23,362 nt of DNA from JAVBLQ01 sp031553435. Its GTDB lineage: Bacteria > Bacteroidota > Bacteroidia > Bacteroidales > Azobacteroidaceae. This document shows, piece after piece, positions 15,018-21,864 of the stretch. How positions within the stretch are numbered: position 1 is the first letter of the stretch; every line of letters starts with the position of its first letter. Location: the NCBI GenBank assembly GCA_031553435.1, contig JAVBLQ010000105.1, positions 1-23,362 on the forward strand, given 5' to 3'. The notes under the pieces were generated by a model, which saw nothing but the letters and a program-made list of their open reading frames with translations, was not told the origin of the DNA and ran no database searches. The translations under genes and the position numbers were made by a program.

Positions 15018-17831
15018 ATGATCCATTATGATGTTCAGCTCTTCGGAGGAACCGTTTTGCATAAAGGAAAAATTGCGGAAATGGCTACCGGAGAAGGAAA
15101 AACATTGGTAGCAACATTGCCGGTTTTTCTGAATGCACTTACAAGAAATGGCGTGCACGTAGTAACCGTCAATGATTACCTTTCCAAACGTGACTCTGAA
15201 TGGATGGGACCGTTATACATGTTTCACGGACTTTCCGTTGATTGTATCGACAGACATCAACCCAATTCTGATGCCCGCCGGAAGGCCTATGAAGCCGATA
15301 TCACTTTCGGAACAAACAATGAATTCGGTTTCGACTATCTTCGTGATAACATGGCGATCAGTCCGCAAGATCTGGTTCAACGTAAACATAACTATGCCAT
15401 TGTCGATGAGGTCGACTCCGTTTTGATTGACGATGCCCGTACACCTTTGATTATTTCAGGTCCGATTCCCAGAGGAGGCGGAGAAAATCAATTGTATGAC
15501 GAATATCGTTCCAAAGTGGAAAATCTCGTCAGTTTACAAAAAAACTTTACCAACAAACTTCTGACGGAGGCTAAACAATTAATATCTTCTTCCAATCAAA
15601 AAGAAGTTGATGAAGGATTTATCCGTTTATATAGATCTTATAAAGGTATGCCTAAAAACAAACCTTTGATCAAATACCTGAGTGAGCAAGGGATCAAAGC
15701 CGGAATGCTCAAAACCGAAGAATTTCATATGCAACAACAAAATAAGGAAATGCACATCATCACAGATCCCTTATATTTTGTTATTGATGAAAAAAACAAT
15801 ACGATCGAGCTGACAGATAAAGGAATCGATGTGCTTACCGGAAATTCGGACGACCCTCAATTCTTTGTATTACCAGATATTGCAGCCCAATTGGCGGATT
15901 TGGAAAATCAAAATCTGTCGTCGGATGAGAAGCAAGCAAAAAAAGATGAAATGCTTGAAAATTATGCTGTCAAATCCGAACGTGTACATACCATCAACCA
16001 ATTGTTGAAAGCCTATTGCTTATTCGAAAGAGATGACGAATACGTTGTTATCGATAATAAAGTAAAAATCGTTGACGAACAAACCGGCCGTATCATGGAA
16101 GGCCGCCGTTATTCCGACGGATTACACCAGGCGATCGAAGCCAAAGAGCGCGTGACCGTAGAGGCTGCTACACAAACTTTTGCAACCATCACTTTGCAAA
16201 ACTATTTCCGTATGTACCACAAGCTGGCAGGTATGACCGGAACTGCAGAGACAGAAGCAGGAGAACTTTGGGATATCTATAAACTCGATGTGGTGGTTAT
16301 CCCGACTAACAGACCGATTGTCAGGGATGATATGAACGATCGTATCTATAAAACCAAACGCGAAAAATATAATGCGGTCATTGAAGAAATCAATACTTTG
16401 GTAAATGCCGGACGTCCAGTACTTGTAGGTACCACTTCCGTAGAAATTTCCGAATTATTGAGCCGTATGCTTACCTTGCGGAAAATCAAGCATAATGTAT
16501 TGAACGCCAAGTTGCATCAACGTGAAGCAGAAATCGTGGCGCAAGCCGGACAATCGGGAACCGTAACCATTGCTACCAACATGGCAGGTCGTGGTACCGA
16601 CATCAAGCTTTCTCCTGAAGTAAAAGCTGCCGGAGGTTTGGCCATCATCGGTACGGAAAGGCATGAATCGCGTCGTGTTGACCGTCAGTTGAGAGGTCGT
16701 GCCGGTCGTCAGGGCGACCCGGGATCTTCTGTTTTCTACGTTTCTCTGGAAGATGATCTGATGCGTTTGTTCGCTACCGAAAGAATTGCCGGATTAATGG
16801 ATAAACTCGGATTCAAAGAAGGTGAAGTATTGGAACACAGCATGCTGAACAAATCCGTAGAACGTGCTCAAAAGAAAGTGGAAGAAAACAACTTTGGTAT
16901 CCGTAAACGCTTATTGGAGTATGATGATGTGATGAACTCGCAACGCGAAGTGGTTTATACCAGACGTCGCCATGCTTTGATGGGAGAACGTATCGGTTTG
17001 GACGTTGTCAATATGTTGTACGATACAGCCGGAGCCATCATCGAACAAAATCAACCTTCGGGAGATTATGAAGGATTGAAATTCGATTTGTTGAAAACAA
17101 TGGCAATGGAATCTCCGCTCAGTTACGATGAATTCCGTTCCATGAAACAAGAAGCCTCCACTGAAAAAATATTCGAACAAGTATTGGATAGTTTCAAACG
17201 GAAAACAGACCGGATGTGTCAGGTAGCTCAGCCTGTTATTAAACAAGTATATGAGAATCAAGGCGCTCTTTACGAAAACATCCTGATTCCCGTAGCCGAC
17301 GGAAAACGTGTTTACAACGTTACCTGCAATCTGAAAACTGCATACGAAAGCGACTGTAAAGAAATCGTCAAAGCTTTTGAGAAATCAATTCTGCTCTTCA
17401 CCATCGACGAGTCATGGAAAGAACATCTTCGTGAAATGGATGAATTGCGCCATTCCGTCCAAAATGCAAGTTACGAAAACAAAGATCCGCTCCTGATTTA
17501 CAAACTCGAATCATTTGAACTTTTCAAAAATATGGTAAACAGCATGAACAGAAAAGCTGTCGCCATCCTGATGCGCGGGCAAATTCCGGTCAGAGAACCA
17601 GAAAATGTTCAACAAGCCACTGCCGAATCTAAAACGGATTATAGCCGCTACCGTACTCAAAAAGACGAAGTAAGCGAAAGTCGCCGTCTGCAATCTGAAG
17701 TAGCATCGAGAGATACACGGGAAGCCCCAAAAAGAGAGCCCATCCGGGCAGAGAAAACTTTAGGAAGAAATGATCCATGTTTCTGCGGAAGTGGTAAGAA
17801 GTATAAAAATTGTCACGGAAAAGAAGCGTAA
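15018..17831 (+). CDS. secA: SecA translocase ATPase, main part downstream of the amber codon
   Basis: This frame carries nearly all SecA motor elements. The Q-motif region is HYDVQLFGG and Walker A is MATGEGKT (GEGKT at residues 25-29). A DEVD Walker B lies in IVDEVDSVLIDDARTPLIISG. The preprotein cross-linking region follows, then DEQTGRIMEGRRYSDGLHQAIEAKE. Motifs IV-VI include TNMAGRGTDIKL and QLRGRAGRQGDPGSS. The helical scaffold and wing come next. The C-terminus is a zinc-binding SEC-C motif (CFCGSGKKYKNCH) that contacts SecB or ribosomes in relatives. The ATG at 15018 is an internal Met of the intact protein (WDMIHYD), 13 nt past the TAG. GGAGGA at 14993-14998 could help ribosomes restart there, though 18-19 nt is a long spacing. 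If TAG is an error, this is simply codons 169-1105 of one gene. Confidence 0.93.
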   Translation: MIHYDVQLFGGTVLHKGKIAEMATGEGKTLVATLPVFLNALTRNGVHVVTVNDYLSKRDSEWMGPLYMFHGLSVDCIDRHQPNSDARRKAYEADITFGTNNEFGFDYLRDNMAISPQDLVQRKHNYAIVDEVDSVLIDDARTPLIISGPIPRGGGENQLYDEYRSKVENLVSLQKNFTNKLLTEAKQLISSSNQKEVDEGFIRLYRSYKGMPKNKPLIKYLSEQGIKAGMLKTEEFHMQQQNKEMHIITDPLYFVIDEKNNTIELTDKGIDVLTGNSDDPQFFVLPDIAAQLADLENQNLSSDEKQAKKDEMLENYAVKSERVHTINQLLKAYCLFERDDEYVVIDNKVKIVDEQTGRIMEGRRYSDGLHQAIEAKERVTVEAATQTFATITLQNYFRMYHKLAGMTGTAETEAGELWDIYKLDVVVIPTNRPIVRDDMNDRIYKTKREKYNAVIEEINTLVNAGRPVLVGTTSVEISELLSRMLTLRKIKHNVLNAKLHQREAEIVAQAGQSGTVTIATNMAGRGTDIKLSPEVKAAGGLAIIGTERHESRRVDRQLRGRAGRQGDPGSSVFYVSLEDDLMRLFATERIAGLMDKLGFKEGEVLEHSMLNKSVERAQKKVEENNFGIRKRLLEYDDVMNSQREVVYTRRRHALMGERIGLDVVNMLYDTAGAIIEQNQPSGDYEGLKFDLLKTMAMESPLSYDEFRSMKQEASTEKIFEQVLDSFKRKTDRMCQVAQPVIKQVYENQGALYENILIPVADGKRVYNVTCNLKTAYESDCKEIVKAFEKSILLFTIDESWKEHLREMDELRHSVQNASYENKDPLLIYKLESFELFKNMVNSMNRKAVAILMRGQIPVREPENVQQATAESKTDYSRYRTQKDEVSESRRLQSEVASRDTREAPKREPIRAEKTLGRNDPCFCGSGKKYKNCHGKEA

Positions 17832-17847
17832 AAATTAATAATGAAAA

Positions 17848-17920
17848 ATTAATAATTAATAATTATGATTGGATTGTAAACGATACCTCTTGTCCAATTG
17901 TTAATTATTAATTATTAATT
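17848..17920. repeat. Long AT-rich inverted repeat between secA and nhaD
   Basis: Left arm 17848-17872 (iterated AATTAATAATTAATAATTA, then TTGG) and right arm 17894-17920 (CCAATTGTTAATTATTAATT and on) pair almost fully, with two mismatches and one single-base bulge around a loop of about 21 nt. Words of the type TTAATAA repeat within each arm. It may end secA transcription, but the stem is very AT-rich and has no distinct U-tract. Confidence 0.65.
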
Positions 17921-17935
17921 GTTAATTGAAAAGCC

Positions 17936-19276
17936 ATGTTTTATTTAATGATCATCCTCTTTGTCATTGGTTATACCTGTATAGCCCTTGAACACCCCTT
18001 GCACATTAACAAGTCTGCAACTGCTTTACTTTTAGGTACATTGATGTGGGTTTGTCTTGTAATGGCAGATCCGTCGATCATGCCGGTTTTTCCTGATTTT
18101 CAGGCTTATTTGAATGAACATCCTGATAGCATATTTGCTGCATGGCTGAGTCACGGGCCTTTATTGGAACATTTGGGAGAAGTTGCAGAAATATTATTTT
18201 TCCTGCTGGGAGCCATGACCATTGTTGAATTAGTTGATACTCACGAAGGATTTCGTATCATCACTGATAAAATCAATACAAGAAAGAAAACGAGCTTGCT
18301 TTGGATCATCAGTTTCATTACCTTCTTCATGTCGGCAGTATTGGATAACCTGACAACATCCATTGTAATGGTTGCCCTCCTGAGAAAACTGATCGCTGAT
18401 AAGCACGACCGTTGGTTTTATGCAGGAATGGTTATTCTGGCTGCTAATGCCGGAGGAGCCTGGTCTCCGATTGGCGACGTTACTACCATCATGCTTTGGA
18501 TTGCAGGTAAAGTGAGTGCCGGAAATATTATTGTCATGACTTTTATGGCAAGTTTGGTTTCCATGATTGTTCCTCTTCTGATACTTTCTTTCTCTATGAA
18601 AGGAGAAGTCAAACGTCCGGAAAGTCATAATGAAAGAGGCCCTAAAATTCCGAACGGACAGCGTAACCTGATTTTTATTGTTGGTATAGGAGCCTTATTA
18701 TTTGTTCCTGTATTCAAAACAATAACCCATCTACCTCCCTATTTGGGAATGTTAGGCGGATTAGGTGTTTTATGGGTGATTACCGAAATTATCCATAAGA
18801 AAAAACCGGAAAATGAAAAAGGTTATTATTCCGTAACTGCTATTTTAAGAAAAGTGGATACGCCAAGTATTCTGTTCTTTTTGGGAATATTGATGGCTGT
18901 TGCTGCTTTGCAGACTTGTGGACATTTGGGAATGCTTTCTGCTTCATTAGATACAATTCCGATGCAGGAACCCGGAAAATATTATCTTATCACAGCAATC
19001 ATTGGAGTTTTATCATCCATTGTCGATAATGTGCCATTAGTTGCCGGCGCTATGGGAATGTACGATTTCCCGATGGATCACTATTTCTGGGAATTCCTGG
19101 CTTATGCCGCAGGAACAGGAGGGAGTATTCTGATCATCGGCTCAGCCGCCGGAGTGGCCGTGATGGGTATGGAAAAGATAGATTTTATCTGGTACTTGAA
19201 ACGTATTTCCTTGCTTGCATTGATAGGCTATCTGGCCGGATGCGCAGTGTTCATTCTGCAAAAAAGCTTTATATAA
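17936..19276 (+). CDS. nhaD: Na+/H+ antiporter NhaD
   Basis: An inner-membrane sodium/proton antiporter of 446 residues with about 12 hydrophobic segments. It belongs to the NhaD family of the ion transporter superfamily, which exports Na+ (and Li+) in exchange for H+. Family hallmarks are SAVLDNLTTSIVMV near 133-146 (Asp137 in a re-entrant polar helix), NAGGAWSPIGDVTTIMLW at 171-188, and the second-half counterpart SSIVDNVPLVAGAMGMY. IGSAAGVAVMGMEKIDFIWYLK completes the C-terminal signature. It lies 104 nt after secA behind a hairpin spacer, so it probably has its own expression. The start gives the usual N-terminal helix. Confidence 0.94.
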   Translation: MFYLMIILFVIGYTCIALEHPLHINKSATALLLGTLMWVCLVMADPSIMPVFPDFQAYLNEHPDSIFAAWLSHGPLLEHLGEVAEILFFLLGAMTIVELVDTHEGFRIITDKINTRKKTSLLWIISFITFFMSAVLDNLTTSIVMVALLRKLIADKHDRWFYAGMVILAANAGGAWSPIGDVTTIMLWIAGKVSAGNIIVMTFMASLVSMIVPLLILSFSMKGEVKRPESHNERGPKIPNGQRNLIFIVGIGALLFVPVFKTITHLPPYLGMLGGLGVLWVITEIIHKKKPENEKGYYSVTAILRKVDTPSILFFLGILMAVAALQTCGHLGMLSASLDTIPMQEPGKYYLITAIIGVLSSIVDNVPLVAGAMGMYDFPMDHYFWEFLAYAAGTGGSILIIGSAAGVAVMGMEKIDFIWYLKRISLLALIGYLAGCAVFILQKSFI

Positions 19277-19284
19277 ATTGAAAA

Positions 19285-19325
19285 TGGAAAGTGGAAAATT
19301 GAAAATGCCTATTTTCCACTTTCCA
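19285..19325. terminator. Bidirectional terminator-like hairpin between nhaD and the thioesterase gene
   Basis: TGGAAAGTGGAAAAT (19285-19299) and its perfect complement at 19311-19325 form a 15-bp stem with an 11-nt loop, placed between two converging genes. The last five codons of the thioesterase gene lie inside or next to the right arm. The word GGAAARTGGAAAAT is iterated in each arm. Confidence 0.65.
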
Positions 19326-19734
19326 CTTTCAGTTTTTCACTCATCTGAAGAATTTCATCAAAATAATCCCCTCTTGTCAGTTTTCCGTTTTGCAGGATAA
19401 CTACTTCAACACAGGCTTCACAGCAGAGTTGGAGATCCTTTTTCCGGAATATTTTTTGATCGAAGATAATTTTTATTCCTTCCCTTTTCCAATTTAATCG
19501 AGAAACAAAAATATCACTTCCCGTCAATGAAGTTTTGTACCGGATATCTATTCGTGAAACCATAGCATCTATTTGTTGCTGATGAAGTTCCAGAAAGGAA
19601 ACTCCTAAACTCTCCAAAAATTCGTGCCGTGTATGTTCGAGATAATGAAGATAATTGGCATTATTGACAACACCTTGTATATCACATTCATAATCGCGGA
19701 CTTTCATTTTTAATTCAAAAAAGAATTTCTCCAT
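19309..19734 (-). CDS. Acyl-CoA thioesterase, hotdog fold (YbgC/FadM-like)
   Basis: A 141-residue hotdog thioesterase of the 4HBT group, which hydrolyses acyl-CoA or aromatic acyl-CoA esters; the substrate cannot be told. The family active-site segment is clear: VRDYECDIQGVVNNANYLHYLEHTRHEFL, with the catalytic Asp18 followed by the N-x2-Y-x2-Y-x-E-x2-R pattern. The rest gives the five-stranded sheet (RIDIRYKTSLTGSDIFVSRLNW). The C-terminal residues EKLKVESGK are encoded by the iterated-word hairpin, so this tail is probably not conserved. It begins 11 nt after the U32 gene and is the last gene of the GntR-U32 operon. It ends in TAG. Confidence 0.9.
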   Translation of the reverse strand: MEKFFFELKMKVRDYECDIQGVVNNANYLHYLEHTRHEFLESLGVSFLELHQQQIDAMVSRIDIRYKTSLTGSDIFVSRLNWKREGIKIIFDQKIFRKKDLQLCCEACVEVVILQNGKLTRGDYFDEILQMSEKLKVESGK

Positions 19735-19745
19735 TATTGCGAGGT

Positions 19746-20990
19746 CTAAAATTGTAAGAGTTTGAATAACTTATCCGAAGGTCTGATTTTATCGGGAACT
19801 TTCATCGAAAACAGTTCTCCTTTTTGTGTTTCCTGCACAGAAAGTAAATTGACACGGATTTCTTCAACATCCATAAACAGCGCCCCGGTTGTAGGGCCGG
19901 TGATCAGGATTTTATCTCCTACTTTTAATGATTGTGTTTCCATCAGAAATTCACCGACACCGATATTGGAGAAATATTTGATCACTTTACCTACATATAA
20001 TTTTCTTTCGGTAGCTTCATTTCCGTATTTATCGCTCCACTCGCCAAGCCGTTGTCCCAAATAATATCCATTCCAAAATCCACGGTTGAAGACACGCTTC
20101 AAACGAACATCCCAATCCGCTATTTTATCTTCGGAGAAAGTATTTTCGCAACAAGATTTGACAGCTTCTTTGTAACATTCGGTCACAATACGCACATATT
20201 CAGGCCCGCGGGCGCGTCCTTCAATTTTGAAAACACGGACTCCGGCATCCATCATCCTGTTCATGAAATGAATAGTTTTCAAGTCTTTGGGCGACATGAT
20301 ATATTGATTATCTATTTCTAATTCAATATCCGTTTCCTTGTCTTTTACGATATAGCTCCGGCGGCAAAGCTGATTGCATGCGCCCCGATTGGCAGAAGAA
20401 TCCATTTCGTGCAGACTCAGGTAACACTTTCCGGAAACAGCCATGCACAACGCTCCATGACAGAACATTTCAATGCGGATTAATTCGCCGCTGGGACCTT
20501 TGATTTGTTGCTCCTGAATTTGAGTATATATTTCTTTCACCTGATCCAGATTCAATTCCCTGGCCAAAACCACCACATCGGCAAATTGGGCATAAAACTT
20601 CAAAGCATCAACATTGGAAATATTTAATTGAGTGGATAAATGCACCTCGACTCCAATGCTCCGGGCATAAGACATTGCCGCAACATCTGCTGCAATAATG
20701 GCCGAAAGATTTGCTTTTTTTGCCGCATCGATGATTTGTTTCATCAATGAAATATCATTGTCGTAAATAATCGTATTGACTGTCAGATAAGACCTTATAT
20801 GATTTTCTTTACAAATTCCGGCTATTTTATGTAAATCTTCTATGGTAAAATTATTGGAAGAGCGGGAACGCATGTTCAAGCCTTCAATACCAAAATAAAT
20901 AGAATCAGCTCCTCCCTGAATGGCTGCTGCAAGAGATTCGAAAGAACCTGCGGGAGCCATTATTTCATAGTTATTAATATCTTTTTTCAC
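19746..20990 (-). CDS. U32-family protein (TrhP/YegQ-like)
   Basis: A 414-residue protein of the so-called peptidase U32 family. Members studied in E. coli (TrhP, RlhA) hydroxylate tRNA or rRNA uridine/cytidine with prephenate as a source, rather than acting as proteases. The N-terminus is a TIM-barrel-like domain starting MAPAGSFESLAAAIQGGADSIYFG. The family signature is complete: E-x-F-x2-G-A-L-C-x4-G-x-C-x-L-S, with Cys182 and Cys189, then Cys205 and Cys209 in RGACNQLCR. An additional C-terminal domain (about 330-414) has a small beta-barrel look, as in YegQ. The length and domain pattern suit TrhP better than short ubiquinone-linked U32 proteins. It starts 12 nt after the GntR gene and ends 11 nt before the thioesterase. 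Confidence 0.9.
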   Translation of the reverse strand: MKKDINNYEIMAPAGSFESLAAAIQGGADSIYFGIEGLNMRSRSSNNFTIEDLHKIAGICKENHIRSYLTVNTIIYDNDISLMKQIIDAAKKANLSAIIAADVAAMSYARSIGVEVHLSTQLNISNVDALKFYAQFADVVVLARELNLDQVKEIYTQIQEQQIKGPSGELIRIEMFCHGALCMAVSGKCYLSLHEMDSSANRGACNQLCRRSYIVKDKETDIELEIDNQYIMSPKDLKTIHFMNRMMDAGVRVFKIEGRARGPEYVRIVTECYKEAVKSCCENTFSEDKIADWDVRLKRVFNRGFWNGYYLGQRLGEWSDKYGNEATERKLYVGKVIKYFSNIGVGEFLMETQSLKVGDKILITGPTTGALFMDVEEIRVNLLSVQETQKGELFSMKVPDKIRPSDKLFKLLQF

Positions 20991-21002
20991 GCTTTTAAAA
21001 AT

Positions 21003-21737
21003 TCAAATTTCTCTTTCTGATTCAATTGTGTAAACAAAACTATCGGCACGATAATAACCTATATTCCATTCAACAGGACGGGAACCCGGATCAAATACAA
21101 ACCGTTTCCTTTTAAGGATGGGATCTCCTATTTTGAGCTCCAGCTTTTCTGATAATAATTTGTCAGCAGCTCTTGCGCTGATTTCTTCTTTCGACAGTTT
21201 TGCAATTGTATTGTAATCTTTTTCCAGAATATCGTATAGTGGCCGGGCAAAATCTTCATTGCCGGTTAGTCCTATCCTGGGGTTAAAGTAGGAAATAAAA
21301 TAGACAAAAGGACGATCGGGATTTCCTCTCAACCGCTCCAATTTCAGGATCTTAGTGTCCTTATCTATATTAAAAAAATGACATAATTCTTCTGTTGGCT
21401 TTATCCAACCAACGAATAATTCATAATTTTTTATTTCAATACCCAGCGCTTTCATTTCCTGGGAAAAACTCATCCAATTATTAGCTTTGGAAGTGATCGA
21501 CATATCTGCGACAATAGTTCCCACCCCTTTTTTGCGGATAAGCAAACCCTCATACACCATCTTGTTGATGGCTTGTCTTAAGGTGCTGCGGGAAATGCCT
21601 AATTGTCTGGCTAAATCAACTTCATTGGGAAGTTTTTTCCCATTCTTATATTCAGGCGATTGAATCGCTTTTCTAATCTGATTTTCTATTTGTACATACA
21701 AAGGTAACGGACTATTATGGTCTAATATTATCTTCAT
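21003..21737 (-). CDS. GntR-family regulator with UTRA ligand domain (HutC type)
   Basis: A 244-residue transcription factor. Residues about 8-75 form the GntR winged helix: PLYVQIENQIRKAI, LPNEVDLARQLGISRSTLRQAI, and GLLIRKKGVGTIV (wing). A UTRA domain (about 95-240) follows, with ILKLERLRGNPDRPFVYFISYFNP and RKRFVFDPGSRPVEWNIGYYRAD. UTRA domains bind small ligands, often sugar phosphates or amino sugars. It is transcribed divergently from the ROK fusion gene across 127 nt, which makes that gene its most likely target. It is also the first gene of the U32-thioesterase operon, so it may regulate its own operon as well. Confidence 0.92.
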   Translation of the reverse strand: MKIILDHNSPLPLYVQIENQIRKAIQSPEYKNGKKLPNEVDLARQLGISRSTLRQAINKMVYEGLLIRKKGVGTIVADMSITSKANNWMSFSQEMKALGIEIKNYELFVGWIKPTEELCHFFNIDKDTKILKLERLRGNPDRPFVYFISYFNPRIGLTGNEDFARPLYDILEKDYNTIAKLSKEEISARAADKLLSEKLELKIGDPILKRKRFVFDPGSRPVEWNIGYYRADSFVYTIESEREI

Positions 21738-21766
21738 ACAAATGTATTTTGTTTATTCTTAGGAGA

Positions 21767-21774
21767 CAAAGGTA
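21767..21774 (-). promoter_or_regulatory. -7 box of the GntR-U32-thioesterase operon
   Basis: On the minus strand these bases read TACCTTTG, an exact fit to TAnnTTTG, and would give a leader of about 20-25 nt before the GntR start. A second box-like sequence (TACATTTG, 21739-21746 on the minus strand) touches the start codon and is too close to be useful. No good -33 element is visible. Confidence 0.45.
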
Positions 21775-21837
21775 TAATTTTTATGTAAATAAATTTTGAT
21801 ATTCGGAAATAAATATTTTAATTTGCATCAAATTTGA

Positions 21838-21859
21838 TATGTACATACATATATACATA
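21838..21859. promoter_or_regulatory. Candidate GntR operator in front of the ROK fusion gene
   Basis: TATGTACATA (21838-21847) is a perfect 10-bp palindrome. TACATA recurs at 21842, 21846 and 21854, ending just 5 bp before the ATG at 21865. GntR/UTRA regulators often bind GT-n-AC palindromes of this type. Binding here would block the start of the divergent gene. This is inferred from position and symmetry only. Confidence 0.4.
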
Positions 21860-21864
21860 TAAAC

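Noticed and set aside
17848..17920. CRISPR array or mobile-element end in the repetitive secA-nhaD spacer.
   Set aside because: There are no regular spacers, no cas genes and no transposase. The element is a single AT-rich inverted repeat made of short iterated words.
15003..19748. Reassignment of UAG to an amino acid, suggested by the secA amber codon.
   Set aside because: The thioesterase and U32 genes both end in TAG at positions that fit family length, and no other conserved gene in the window has an internal TAG.
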